Shown here one piece after another: positions 38,271 to 51,870 of a DNA stretch of 64,000 nt. Made by a program: the position numbers and the translations under genes. The notes below the pieces were generated by a model. The model had not been told where the DNA came from, ran no database searches, and worked only from the letters and a program-made list of their open reading frames with translations. The stretch's first letter is position 1. Each line of letters starts with the position of its first letter. The stretch lies in assembly GCA_013398275.1 (NCBI GenBank), contig VZSE01009483.1, forward strand, positions 2,334,931 to 2,398,930, in the 5' to 3' direction. Source of the stretch: Promerops cafer (Eukaryota; Chordata; Aves; Passeriformes; Nectariniidae).

Positions 38271-38647
38271 AAACATGTAGTAGATCTGAGGCATGTGCTC
38301 TATAAGGCACACCTGAGCAACACAGCGTGGCTTCTCAGAAAGAGTCAAATATTGCCTCTCACAGACAGCAGTATTTGTGAAGCAGCACTGTAGAGCTTGG
38401 AACAGAAGTGGGACATTCCTTGATGCAAGACAGATATTCAGCACAACTATGTGCATTTCATGGCTGTAACACAATGGTACTTATCTACCAACAACACAGA
38501 TCTTCTGAAGTCAACCCAGTGGAATTTCTCCTGTGTGAACCTGCTGTTTCTGAGAGCTGTTTGTGGTTTATGCACATTGACATTGGTAAAATAATAGTAG
38601 TGACTGAAATTCAAAGCAGATTATCTGTTGCTCTTACCATGGCTATT

Positions 38648-38683
38648 AAAAAAGAAAAAGGAAAAAAAAAAAAAAAGAAAAAG
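38648..38683. repeat. A-rich purine run (U-rich in transcript)
   Basis: A nearly pure A run with scattered G, about 110 nt downstream of the exon 11 donor on the transcript strand. Confidence 0.85.
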
Positions 38684-38791
38684 ACTTCCTGAAGAATGAA
38701 CTTCAAAGCACTGCCAGGAAAATTAACGAAGGAATATTTTATGCTTCAGTGTTGAAGATAAAATGCAAATGTAAAAAGATTTGACACAAAC

Positions 38792-39162
38792 CTTGGGGAA
38801 ATATCACATCCTTGTTGCATAAAGGCACCCAGGGAAAACCAGAGGCTGTTGAATATGCCAAACTCATTGGGAGGCTGGTCACTGGGTCCTTCTTTCCCAT
38901 CCTCTGGTTCTTCTGTGTGCCACTCATATGGACTAAACCTGCTAACTAGGAACAGGACCACACTGACACCAATGTAGGCAAAGACTATGCACATCCAGAT
39001 CTCGTACGCCAAAGGGTCCAAGAAGGAAAATACTCCTGGTTTAGATTTCTGGGGCTTTTTGATCATAATGGATATCCCCAAACTCATAAAAGGCTTAGAA
39101 AAATCAATGACCTCTTCTCGTACCAAAGTGATGGTCAGAGGCGCAACAGCAATCTCTGCTTT
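38792..39162 (-). CDS. GRIA4: GRIA4 exon 11 (S1 end, M1, pore loop with Q/R position)
   Basis: This 371-bp exon begins in phase 0 with KAEIAVAPLTITLVREE and ends two bases into the arginine codon of DISPR. It contains the S1 ligand contacts Pro, Thr and Arg in APLTITLVRE, M1 (EIWMCIVFAYIGVSVVLFLV), the GluA4-type linker HTEEPEDGKEGPSDQPP, and the re-entrant pore loop FNSLWFSLGAFMQQGCDI. The Q/R-position glutamine is codon CAA at 38815-38817, so the genome specifies Q, as expected for GluA4 (only GluA2 is efficiently edited here). The donor is CCAAG/GTTTGT, with T at intron position +3, somewhat weaker than its neighbours. Acceptor is ...CTTTATAG. Confidence 0.97.
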
Positions 39163-42100
39163 CTATAAAGAAAAAAGAAATATAGATGTATAGATTAATT
39201 GATGTGTTCTTATACACTCGGCTAAGCAGCTAATTCCAAAGGTATGTTATTAACATCAGGACACTGTGGCTTAAATGCTCTTTGTAGTATTTTTCTCTTT
39301 CTTTCTATCACACTCTGCATTTACTTATTATGCTTTCAGTAAAACATACACTTTTTTTATTTTACAGAATTATGCAAATACTTAATTTTTCCATTAAGGA
39401 GAAGACTCTTAAATTTTACAGAGGTGAGCAGCAGTGTAGGAAGATCATTTTGGGCATTAATTTAGATTTAACTAAAGGAATTCAAGAAAGAATGGAAAAT
39501 GAGAATGACCCTATTGTCACTGAACGTATAGAGATTTTTTTAAGATCCCAGAAACAGTAATTAATATTTTGGTAAGACATAATTAGATTTTGAGGTAAAG
39601 CAGTTCATAGACTCATGAAAGCTCCAAATGGCATGAGGCTGCAAAAGTGATTAACTGTTGCTGTGATTCCACCAAACTGCACAGAGCTGTCGCAAGGGAA
39701 ATATAGTTCAATAAGACTAAATCAGGTTTTAAATGGCAAAAATTGGCAAGTATACAGGAAATAGGTGTGCAAAATCATGTGATTAAATGTGTGCTATTGT
39801 GGATTAAATTCCCACTAGTGTCAGGAATATTTTTTAAACATGTTTCTAACATGTTTTTTGGATGACGATACCAATCTTGAATGAGTCATTATTGATGGAG
39901 GTGATTATGGCTGCTAACAATGATGTCTGTATGCACTATAAAATACTGGAGCTAAGCTAATGGATTGTTTTTCTCATTAGGGATGCTACATCACATTAAG
40001 GTTTGTTCCTTGCCAAGCCTTGCCTTGTACATTAAAGCTGTCATTACAGCAGCACTTCGGATGGGAATTGTGTGGGGACCTGGGTCAAAGGATGCACCTC
40101 TGAGATGGGAACAGATGCAAGAGCTGCTGAAACCTTTCTCCTGTTCATCATCCTGGTGCTGTGTCTAGGTACAGTCACAGAACAAAGCCCAGTGTGGACT
40201 TCTATACAGCTTATGGGCTCAGGAGAGTAACAGTATTTTGTGAACACTTTGTTGTTTCAATGAGATTAAAACATGCTGAAAAATAAGGATGTGCTCAAAC
40301 AGTTAATCCAAGTGTTATGTAAATAGCTTGTGTGCCAAAGAAAATATTGAAATGGAGCTTTTTTGTCATCTTTCAACTTTGAAACAGGTAAATGCATTTA
40401 AAATAATTTGTGGTTTATATTTTATGTGCTAATTCATATGGAGCCATATATGTAAAGGAATTTCATTTTAAACCAATATTGTGTAGTTAAAAATTAAACC
40501 TATTTTGGCAGCTTTGCAATTGTAAATAATTCAAAAGAACTGACTCATTCCAATGCGATGGCCCAAACATGCACATTGATGGCTGTATATTAATCATCAG
40601 ATTATATCTGTCATTCTGAAATCGTTGTGATGCAAACACTTACCAAAATTTTATATAAAGATATTACATTTTAAGTAATGCATATGAAATCATAATTTTG
40701 GAAATGTATCAGAAATTACCTCTGATGCTAATGTCTCAGGTAAACATTATGATAACACTACTAATTCTCTGAATTTTAATTTACATTTTGTTATACAAGG
40801 CATTTTCAAAAATTTGGCTTCTTAATCCCTTGTGATTACCTAAGTCAGGCTGAAATCGATGTTTTATGAAAACAGCTGTTATATGAGGAAGGGTAACATG
40901 TCTAAAATATATTTTTAAGTAGCCTGAAAATTATAAAGTAAACTTCGTTTCTCTAGTCTAGAGACTGTAGGATGGTTTGAGGTATTGGCTTTTCTGCATA
41001 TTTTTGTTTTTTTCATCTCACTCATAATTACCTTTTCTTCAGAAGAATGCTTTCCTTCTTTAGAGTCAATGTTCTTTGTATTTCTAAATTCTGATTACTG
41101 AGAATGCCTAATGTAGAGTCCTTTAATTAAGCAAAAGACTCATGGCCACTGTGATTTCGTCCTGCCAATCTTCTGTGTTTGTCACATAGTGGTATCTTCA
41201 TTAACGCAGTGTAAATTATAGACCTGGTCACTGCTCTTCAAAGGTGTTGGCTAGCAGGTTTTTTTTTGTGTCTGCAGATTGCTACTGGGGTTAAAACACA
41301 GATCCCTGGGGGTTGTTAGTTTTCACAGTGTGAGCTGGAAAAGTGACATTGCCATTTTAGTGAGAATTGAGGAGATTTTAAATACCTACTTAGCACATTG
41401 CATATTATATGTGAAATGCTGGAAAGGATTTATCTTACCAAATTTAAATGTTCAAATAGGGTAAGCAGAACTTGAACAGCATCAGAACTAGCTGCCTACA
41501 GTACTTGAAGGAGTTAAAGTGGAGAAATAGGAACTTAATTTTTACAGTAGTGATCTAGTATCAGATAATTCATAATTTAGATAAATCCATTTCATGCCAA
41601 CAAATCAAAGGGAAAATATAAACCTAGGTCATAATTAAATGCCAAGAAATTGGAGAAACTACAGTCCCCCAGACTGATCATATTATTATTTTTGTAAGAC
41701 TATTGTGTGCCATGTAAAACCTACATAAACTTGTCATTGCAAAAGCTAAATAATTAAAATAGCTGTGCATGATAATTATCGGCATTTGTGCTTTGCCCGG
41801 TTAATGTACACCATATAATTACGGATTTAAATGATTAACAATATAACTATGGTGCAAAAACAATTAATGATTTTGTTGCCATTGAAATCTGTTTTGACAA
41901 AGACTAATGATACTTCTCAGTTAAATCAACTGTGCCTGTAACAGCATTTCAATCAAGGCTCCACCATTACCAAGTACAGATGCATTCTGGATCCTTCCAA
42001 TATTATACAATGAAATAGGATTGATTCTGATGGTGAGAGACATTTTCTTTTCCAGAATATATGATTATTATAACCTTGTGAATAAAATATATGCCTGGCA

Positions 42101-45100
42101 AAAGTATTGTGAAGGTGGTAAAGCTATCTGAGAAAAATCATGCAGAAAGTGATTTTAATCTCAGAAGCTCATGGCTTCTGAGATTTCAAACAGAAACGAG
42201 TTGTGACCTTTTGTGTTAAGCAGTGAAAGAAAAGCATTCTGTGTCAGGAGAATGAATATTTAATTGGAGCTGACTGCTAGTGAATTTGGAAACACTTGTT
42301 ACATGTGCTTAATGGCATTTCATTCCCAGCCAGCATTACTTCTGTGAGCTAGATATCAAGGCAAATAGAATCCACATGGACTACTGCATGCATTTGAATA
42401 CATCATCAAATGACCAAGATTTCTGGGTAAATTTTAATACTGCGTTAAATCCAAAAAAGATAAATAAGCAACCATCCCCACCATGACATTCTGTACAATC
42501 TTAGCAAAACTGTACCCCACAGCACTTTATACGATGTTTCCTCTGGGACATGATGGAAAAATCCACCACAAAGTTTAGGAAATTACTAAGCTGCCCTGTG
42601 CAGCACCTGAGTGTCCAGGTACCAGAACAACTTTTTGTGCATACAGGTGTTAAAAGAACATGGGATAAAATTTTCACATGTCCACTCTCAGTAATATGGA
42701 TAGGGCTAAGGAGCATTGGGGTATGATGGTAAGAGCAAGAGAGCAGAGGAACCTTTTGTGTTGTATAGAAAGCGTCCAATCTCCTGGCCAGAGGAAAACT
42801 CTCTGTTAATCCATTAACTTGGTTGGGAATTAAAAGCTCTAAAATGTTTCCCAAACAGATCGTCTCATCAACTTGCTATTTCAGTTGCATATTCTCTCCC
42901 AGTCCTGGCTGCAAATAAAAAGCCTTGCTTGAAACACAGCCAACTACTCAGACTACTTGTGTTTATGATTAGGGGATCTATCAGAGAAGATGAACATACT
43001 CTTCTAGCAGAGCTTTGCAGCAAAGTCTCTGGCTGACTGATTTTTCTGCTTTCGCCATGTGGAATTGGCCTGGGAACCTGATGCTCTGTAAATTGTCTGG
43101 CAAGGACTCAAGGAAGTTGCAGGGAGGATGCTCTTGATGGATTCCCTGTGGAAATCTTTATCAGAAAGCTTTGTAAGTAAGAGAAAGAACAATTTCCTTT
43201 AAAGCTACACCTGTAAAAGTACATTAAGCACGCTTGGTGTAGCTCTTGGCCTTAAGGCCCAGCGACACTGGACAGGCCGCGTCACTGCCGAGAAAGTCAC
43301 CCGACCTCTAAACCTGCATGGCCGCATTCAGGCTGCTTATAGAGAAAGGTCTCTGCTCAATCCCAGGGTCCAGCTGGGCTCAGGAATTGTTTTGGACAGT
43401 AATTATGGGACAAAAATATACCAGAGACCATTCTTGCAATTTAGCAGATTAGTCAGGTGAATTCCGAAGCACAGGGACACTCCCTGGTGCCACAGATACA
43501 CGAGGATGGATACAGCCTCAGGGAGCCTTATGACAGTGGAGCAAATGTCCTGGGCAACAGCTGACTTCAGTAAAAAAGCAGCTCCAAGAGCTTTGCTGCA
43601 GTTCATTCCCAGGGCCCAGACCCAGAACTGCAAAAAGACTGCAGCAATCCTAAACAGATAGTAGGAAAGAGCCTCCTCCTCACTCTTTTCCATTATGAAA
43701 AATGTTGGCCTTGTGCTCTGGGCTGGCCTTCTTCATGCGGGTAATTGCAACAGGTTCCTCATGCCTGTGAACTTTACTGCTTTCAGCTCTGGTAAAAGCT
43801 GTAGGTGTTGAAAAATCTGTGTGAGCTTCCTTACAACAGCTTTTATTTCAGTCTAGTCCTAGGGCAGCTTGGGTTTGATGAGGTAAATTTGTTAAGATAA
43901 AAGAAGGAAAAAAAATATCCCAGACAAACAGAAAATGAAAGTGTAATATCAAGTTTCCTCTGTAATTTTCAGCTAGATGATAGGCCACTGAAACTGTGCA
44001 TCTGAGCAAGAGTTTTCTCATAAATAGTAACATTTCTTGGATTATTGAAAAAACATTTTCGTATAATACAGTGCTTGGCCATTGATGTCCATGGGTTTGC
44101 TATTGCAATTAAAAGCCAGAATAGGTATAACCTCCATACTTGATAAAATAAGTCTGAAAAGTCTTAATCTTTTAATATCCTAAGAGCTGAACTGCTTTCA
44201 AGCCACTGAAGTAGATATACATGCTTGGTGACATTCAGTGTTTCTATTCTTTAAAGATAAAATTGAGGTTGTTTCCTTCATGAAATTCAAAGAACATGAT
44301 GAGTTTTGTGAACCTGATATAACCTTTCCATTCCAATGGGGAGGGGAGATCACCGAAATTCTGGGGCAACACTTTCCACACTCCTACAGCACAGAGACTG
44401 TTTCATTCTGCAGTCCCTTGAACTGATGCTAATGGAGAAATTATCAGCTATGCTAAACTGACAGAAGGGAACTGAAATGAAGCTGCTACAAAAGCCACGA
44501 GGCCTTTGCAACATATGGCCCAAACTGTCAATGGAATTGTGAAAAATGCAACTGGGGATGGATCAGCTGGTATGCAGGAATTTTTTTTATGGGGAGGTTG
44601 AAGCATGTTATGAGTTCATGGGTGGAAATTTTCACAGCTGAGTAGTTTGAGGATTTTTTTTATCCCATCACTGAAATGAAAAGTTTCTCTAAGAATTCTG
44701 AACTGTTGTCAGTGCAGGTACTAGCAACTGCAGTCTTCAGCAAGCTCAGCTCTGAGTTTTGCTACTTTTGGTAACACCAGGTATTGCAAATATTTTTTTA
44801 GGTGTGTTGGAGCTATATTCTTTAAATATTGGAACTTTATTTGTCAACAGAATTGCTAACTATTATGGTATTCTGAAGAATCCTTCTCCAGATCACTCTA
44901 CAGCATAATGTTCTCAGTTGTTAACCTTACCAGGTTTTCTCTTAAATTTTATTATTGATGGTCATCTTAAAATTCTATCTTCATTGTGAATTGCCTAATT
45001 ATGTACTTGTCTGTAGTGGTTTATTACCTATGTTTAACCTATATGATGGTGGATTTTATATTTCTCAAACCAGACCAAGAATCCCATCTTTTTAAAAAGA

Positions 45101-45437
45101 TCTGTCCACCATTCCATAAAAATGAATTAATGAATGATATTCTTCCCAACCAAGTTTTACAGCATGTCAAGAATGGATGGTCTCTAACATTAATGAACTT
45201 TTAAGGGATATACAAACTATGGATGTTCTAATGTTTCAAGGCACTAGTTAAATAAATAGTAGAACTTGCATGAAACTATTAATTTTTATCTTGAAAATAA
45301 GTGAAAACACACAGATCTGAAACAAGTCTCTGTTTCTTTTCTGTGACCCCAAGATTAAATAAAATACACATATATTTCCTATTTCATGACTTATACTATG
45401 ATAAATTAAATCCTGCTTCAAAAATTGGTATGCTTAC
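39163..45437 (-). other. GRIA4: GRIA4 intron 10
   Basis: 6,275-bp intron. The part from 39.8 to 42.4 kb is notably AT-rich, with dense ATTA/TAAT words that may mark conserved elements (separate entries). The stretch 43.2-43.4 kb is locally GC- and CpG-richer, with no gene I can name. No CR1 was recognised. Confidence 0.75.
41751..41910. promoter_or_regulatory. ATTA-rich cluster, candidate conserved enhancer
   Basis: About 160 bp of intron 10 contain at least seven ATTA/TAAT homeodomain-type cores: TAATTAAA, the perfect palindrome GATAATTATC (41771-41780), GGTTAATG, ATAATTACGG, GATTAAC, CAATTAATGA and ACTAATGA. They are embedded in otherwise non-repetitive sequence. This is a composition-based guess; AT-rich sequence yields such motifs by chance. 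Confidence 0.3.
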
Positions 45438-45644
45438 CCCATAAACAAGTTCTCCCACCATCCCATTCCAGATTTTTGTCTCTGGATCCCTTGCTCCATA
45501 TTTTCCATCAGGAACAATGGCAATTTTGTACTTGATACCAATATGTTTTGCAATTTCTGATGCCAGATCTACACAGTATCCTTCAAACTTGTCATTCCCT
45601 TCAAACGTATCATGGTTTTTCTTGAACATAACATATGGGGCTTC
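45438..45644 (-). CDS. GRIA4: GRIA4 exon 10 (ligand-binding lobe S1)
   Basis: This 207-bp, phase 0 exon (69 codons) begins EAPYVMFKKNH and ends GMVGELVYG. The acceptor is ...CATTATAG and the donor is GTAAGC. It encodes most of S1 of the extracellular ligand-binding domain. The EGYCVDLA motif holds the tyrosine that stacks over glutamate (Tyr450 in mature GluA2 numbering). KIAIVPDGKYGARD is the conserved S1 core. Start and end were fixed by splice sites and continuity with exons 9 and 11, since a frame-only reading runs into intron on both sides. Confidence 0.96.
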
Positions 45645-48600
45645 CTATAATGAAAGAAGTAGAACTGTAAAGGAGAAGTGTACCAAATATAGTCTGAAAA
45701 AAAACCAAACATGTCATGAACTGACTGAACAACACACAATTTATAAAAAGCTCATGGACAGTATTAGTACGTTTAAATTAAAATGTATGAACAGAAATCC
45801 TTCTGGCAAGGTATACTCTTTACACTAATTTGGATTATACATTTCACAAGAATTATCAACCTTACTTTGTTTTAAATGAAGGACCTTAGTGCAGTATATG
45901 CTAAATTTAAAGCATGAATAGAGGTTGGGCCTACACAGTGCAAAGGGCTGTGAGATCATGAAGGTACAATGCAGACTTCTGACTTCAGCGAGTAAGCATA
46001 TCCTCTACCATAGTGGAGTTACTGCCTATGTAATTTCAGATGCAGAGCCTGAGTGACTTCCTTTCTTGAGGTTTAGAATGTATAGTTCCTAAGAGGCTAC
46101 ATACATTTTAGTGAGAACATAGAAATACATTCCCAAGTAAATATGCATCTTCCCTTTAAAATAAACAGTGCAGATTCTGCAAGGTCATTTAGAATGAATT
46201 TCAGTGATATGCATGAACAAGAATGGTATTAAGTTGACAGTGACTTTATATGTTGTATGAAAAAGAAGTACCAAATATTTTGGGACAGTGAGTGCCATTG
46301 AAAACAAGTAAAAACTGTCTTGAGTGGATCCTGCATTCCCTGTATAAACCACACTATCACAATAGTGAACATTATGTGACTGGGAAATCAAGGTAATTTT
46401 TCTTTTTACCTTTTCAGACTTTAGAAATTATTAAGTAAAACTATACTTTCTGATGGTATTTTAAATCACTTCATATAATTCATATTCAGAGCCAGTTCCA
46501 GATGAAATATTTTTTTAATATAAAGGGTGACTTAGGTGTTTGAATTTACATCACAAAATACTGGTAACTTCAGTTTTCTCTGTGCTATCCCTGGCAAATG
46601 CTGGTCATTTGACACTAACCTTGGTAGCACTCTGCCCTATTCACATCTTTCCTACAGATATACTTAGTACAAAAATAAAAATATATTTAAACATGTAGTG
46701 CAGCAATGTCTGCTTCACTGAAACGACAAGAACATCATCTGTAAGCAACAACAATTTTGTAACCTCTATTAGGTGTCTTACAAGGGAGGATAGGTGGTAT
46801 TACACGAGTGCAGTACGATGCCTTTGCCTGCATAGAGTTTGCATCTTCAAAGGAAAGCTGCTGAGTACTACCAGCAGCCTGCACCTTTTCTTTTATTCCT
46901 ATCCCTTAGGAATCAAGGTGATTAAATCACCTTGATCTCAGCCACTGGTCTTCTAGAGGGAGAGAGGGAGAAAAGCAGGGAGATCTTGATCTCTGCAGTA
47001 GTTCTAGATTTTCGGAAGTATTTTGGCCACGTGTATAAAATGTTCTTCCCTCACACAGGCTTTTTGTTCTCATGAGAGGAAGAGCCAAAATCTGTGTCTT
47101 TACAAATATTTTATTGCACACATAGAGGTTTAAAATTAACAGAGGTGAAAAATACTCTGTCCTGTCTGTGATTTAGCCAACTGCTTGCTAGAAGGGCAAC
47201 ATAGTCGGTCCACTGTCCTACATTTGTGAACTCTCCTTACAAGCTTCGGCTACATTGCTTGCTGCACCTCAAAAGCAATTTTGCTTTCCAAAGACCAGCG
47301 TTAGTGATTTCTCTAGCTCTTCTGATTCAGCCATAAATGCCCGGCCAAAGGCATGCAACTAGAGTCACACCAGGAGATAATTCTGGTGATGGACTTGAAG
47401 AAGATGGGCACAGAGCATGCCAGATCAGCTTGCTCCTTCTTCCAAAACCCAGACACTGTGCTTCTGCCTGCACCTCACCACTGGCAGGGCTGCTGCAGAA
47501 AAAGCATTTTAACTGTTTCTGCACAGCAAAGTGACAGTTGCCTCATTTTTTTCTGTTAAAAGTTAAGTGAACTTCAGCCCTCCTACCCAGGAGTTCTGTG
47601 AGGGAACACTGAGAAGGGAGGTGGGGTGGCCCAATACTGTCCTTGGTAGGTACAAGCAGCAGCCATCCCATCCAGTGGAGTGACCACCAAGATCTGACAG
47701 GGATCTGTTGGGTACTTGAAGGAACCGCATTGGTTCTCTTCCCCATCTACCTCCATTTTTTCCACTGATCTCACTGATTTAGAGCAAAATAGAGCAGAGA
47801 GCATTTTTTGTAATGCAATTATCTTATAGAGTAAGGTAGCATGCCTTGCTGTAACTGCTTTCAAAGAAGCAGCAACTGAGTATGATCTGCCAGTGTGAAA
47901 TGGTACAATTAAAGATAACAGCAACACCTAACACCTATTTGCTTACTATGCTGATCTTTCCCTCCTAACCTATTTTATACCTCTTTACTTGTTGTGCCTA
48001 CTTTAACTGCCAAGTAATCAGATATCTATTTTCAAGGTAGAATTTGATGGGTGAATGTGGGTGGGACTGCATGCGAGTTTCTGATAAAGACTGCTTTAAA
48101 AAAAAAAAGAAATCAAGTAGTAGCCCTAGTTTTAAATCCTGTCCATTTCAGACTTTTAGGATGTTTCAAATTGATGAGGCGTTCAGTTGTTATACTAAAA
48201 AGACACTGAAAGGCAAGTTTTACTGGTTTGCTAACAAGTAACACACAGATGAACTTTCAAGGTCAGGCTGTGAAGTCATGAAATATCTGAATTGATCAAT
48301 ACCATAGACTTAGCATCTCTTGATGCTCTTTTCTATATGTGGCACTGAAAAAGACCTTTTTATTCTGTATAATCCATTGCAATAGCATTTTCAAAGTTAG
48401 CAGTAATGTTAGTGTAATCATGGTAGTCTAAAAATGCAAGAGATGCAAGTCATCTGTGGAGAGGTAATATCTTCTATTAAATCAGCTGAAATAGCAGAAA
48501 GCATAGGCCTACTTTTTCATTGTTTCCAGTTATAGCATCTTATCTAATAGAGAGATTATCTCTCCCCCCCATCTTTGTGCTTCTATATTTTTGGACTATG

Positions 48601-49167
48601 AGCTTTTAACCTAGTGATACAAAACACATGTCTGACTTACTGCCGAATGAGGTTTAATATTGCAATATTTGCAAGATTTCAGCTGCTTAAGAGTTTTCTA
48701 TGGGGTAGTGAATCAAGGAAAAGTCCACATTGAAATGACCAATGACTAGCACGGAACAGATATTTGAAATGGTGCAAGCTTTACTTATATAATTCACAAT
48801 TTCATAACAATACTTAACATTTGCAAATACAAGTTGATGTCTGCAACAATTACCTTTAGAGATGTAAACAAATCATTCCACCACATTGCCACAAATTCAT
48901 GTGTACAGTTAAATGCTCACAACTGATGATTCATACTATAAGGGAAGCCGGACAAAGTAACTAACCCAAATAACAAACAGATCTAAACTTGGTTTTCCTA
49001 TTCCAAAGTGGATTTCAAAATATTCACCATTGCAAAAATAATTTGTAAAAGTGACAAATATCTGTGCAAGGAAATTTCTGATTCTTTAGAACAGGTGTGG
49101 GACACATTATCACACTTTATTCTGAAAGAAACTTCTGTAGATGTCAATGGAAGGTTTATTTGGTGAC

Positions 49168-49197
49168 TTTTTTTTTCTTTTCTTTTTTTTTTTTTTT
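49168..49197. repeat. T-rich pyrimidine run
   Basis: Thirty bases of T with two C interruptions in intron 9. Confidence 0.9.
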
Positions 49198-51853
49198 CTG
49201 AATAAAGTGTCCAGGATTCGGTTTGAAGTCTTTATTATTTTCATGCAACAAACTTCATTTTTGTCTCCAGTCTACTGAAGAATTTAATTAATAAAGTTTC
49301 TAATGAAAAAATATTTTTCTGTTATGTGAAAAAAGGCTATAATTAGAATTTCTGAGGTAAGACTCTATCAAGAGTATATCAGTCAAAATAGAGATGGTGA
49401 TTCTCAGTCACCTAATGAAAGTAGCCTATCATCTTAGATGCCCTAAAGTGACCTGCTTGACCTCAAGGTGCTGTTCTGCAGGTGCTTTGTGCTTGCCCTC
49501 TACAGATAGGTCTGATACCCTCAGTATAAGGCATCCACCTATGGGCCACTGAATCAATTTCTAAATCTTTGTGGACTTACAAACTTGGGGCAAAACTTAC
49601 CCCACATGCCTGAAAAAGTACATATACCAGTTAAAACATCCAGAGGGAGAAGTCACATTTACAGCATGAGACAGGCAAGGGTCACCCCGCCAGTGCAAGA
49701 AATGGGGGACAGGCTGTATATTCTGGAGCATCTTAAATGTCACCGAATGCAACTGAATCAATACCCTTTGTAAAGTCATCCACATCTTGGTGACTTGGTT
49801 ATGAACTGGATCCTGCCCTTGAAACTTAATCTGCGGACACCAAGGATATCTCACTAAGATATTGAACTGTAAGCCACAATGCAGATGCAGCTCATCATCA
49901 AGCTTTGGTTTTAAAGGAATTTTGTGATTTTTAAGTTTTGCAGTCTCAGAGTTAAGTACAGAGTTGGCTCTTTCATGAAAGGTATCGGAGAGTTTGCATT
50001 AGTCTTCCGAGCCTACTTCCCTAAATTCTACCTCAACAAATTGGGACCATTATCTCTGAACCTGCAAAATTAGAGATGATCATTCTCCCTAGCTAGACAA
50101 GTCCCTTGCTTTACCTTAGTGTTAGAGCAGGGCTGAAGAGTATCCCTTCTCCAGTCATGCAATGAGCCTACTGTGCATTTGGAGGTGTTACCATTCCACC
50201 CCAAAGGAAACGCCTCTGCACAGGTAGGAAATCTGACCTTTCCAGAAGAGGCTGTGCATCACATGAGGTGCAGAATAGGAACTGTAAATGGCAGTTGGTA
50301 AAGAGCATCAGCTTCCCCCTGCTGCCTCCTCTCTCTGGGCTGCGACTGCACCACATAGCTAACTGGGGATAGGCTGAGAGCCTAAACCAAATATGTAAAA
50401 TAACTTCTATGTGCTCTCACTATGTTACAAATGAAGAAAACATTTTGCCAAGTAGAAAACGCTGTACTAAGTTCTTTGGGTGCAGAGCTAATTTATTATA
50501 ATGCAGTTTCTATGCAACAGCCATACAGCCACACTACAGCAAAGTAAGCATAGACACATAAAAGCTGAAGAAACAGAGGACAAATCAACTTGTGCTATTT
50601 GGCTTTAGGCAAAAATTAAAGCGAGCCATGCTGAAAACCTGTAAGCTTTTCCTATGCTGCCATAACATCTGTCTTTGAAGACTGAAAAGTCTGACAGCAC
50701 TGCTTGCAGAAGCTTTTCAGTTTAATGTTAGAAAATATGCATGCAACCAAAATTAAATGTGTCATCTACAATGGTTCAACTTCCCTTCAACATGAAGAGT
50801 GCAATGAAGAGGTGAAAAAGTCTCTGTGGCATTTGCAACGTAACAAAAAAGAGAAAAATAACAGGACTCTGAAAGTTATTCTAGTTAAATATTTCTTTTC
50901 TTTGTGTGTGTGATCATGCTTGCAGATGCTAGATACATTGTCCTAGCAGGCCAGTATTAAGAATCATGGTTCTATTCTGCCTTTAGCATCATGTGTGCAG
51001 TTCCCAGAGGAGTACATGGGAGATGAGCATGATAAGGCAGAATTCACCATATATTCTTATTCAAACCAAATTCCAATATATTTCTCTTGCACTGTGATTT
51101 TGAAACATGGAAAGGGGACCGTTTTGATCAAGAAGCTGTGCTGCTTTCAGTTAATTGCATTTATCCAAAAATGACATGCTGCATAAACACAGGGCATGCT
51201 TTGGAATATTAATTCAGCTTTTTGGTTTTGCAAATGATCCCATCAGTCCCTTCAATACAGGGGCTGGAAAAGTTCTTTTGAAGATAACATTTATTATGCA
51301 CATTAAAATGCTTCAATGCAAACAGGACAGGCAAGATAACACATTTTAAAAGCTTTCTTGTTTTCCTTTTTTTTCCTTTCTGGTGAACAGTAGAATTCTA
51401 TTCTATTACTTTTCATTGTTATACTTTACTCGCTTCTCCTAAGCTTGGAGCTATTTATGGAAATTACAGTATTCATGTGTGAGAGCTTCAGTCAAAGGTA
51501 TCAGGATTGGTTTGAGAGGAAAATTTCGACTGAAAGCTTGTAATTCACATTGTTCTCTTCTCAGCTTGGCAAAGTTGAAGGTTAACATCATCTGTTCTAG
51601 ACATTTCAGATTAGTCACAGAACTTTTCTTGGTGGTTCAGTGCCTGGTCATCCAGTCAGAGGAACAGTAATCCATATGGAAAAATTAGCTCAATGTTACT
51701 AGACTGGTGGTTAATACTTGAGCCTTAGTTAGGAATGTTCGCAGCATCTTGGGACTCTTTTCTTCCTTGATCAATTTCTTAAAATAGGATTCTTCATCAG
51801 AGGCTGAAAAGAGGAGGACTGTACTGAAGTATATTTTTTTCCATCACCGAGTC

Positions 51854-51870
51854 TTTTTTTTTTTTTTTTT
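51854..51870. repeat. T17 homopolymer
   Basis: Uninterrupted T run in intron 9. Confidence 0.9.

Larger units (their letters stand above)
37371..38791 (-). other. GRIA4: GRIA4 intron 11
   Basis: This is a short 1,421-bp intron between the pore-loop and M3 exons. It contains a CU-rich tract close to the exon 12 acceptor, an imperfect 19-bp tandem repeat at 38233-38270, and a U-rich run (A-rich on the plus strand, 38648-38683) about 110 nt after the exon 11 donor. In GRIA2 the corresponding intron carries the complementary sequence for Q/R editing; I did not recognise one here. Confidence 0.8.

Noticed and set aside
43240..43400. CpG-containing GC-rich patch tested as a CpG island, tRNA or promoter
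   Set aside because: Too short for an island, no cloverleaf or A/B box pattern, and no first exon nearby.
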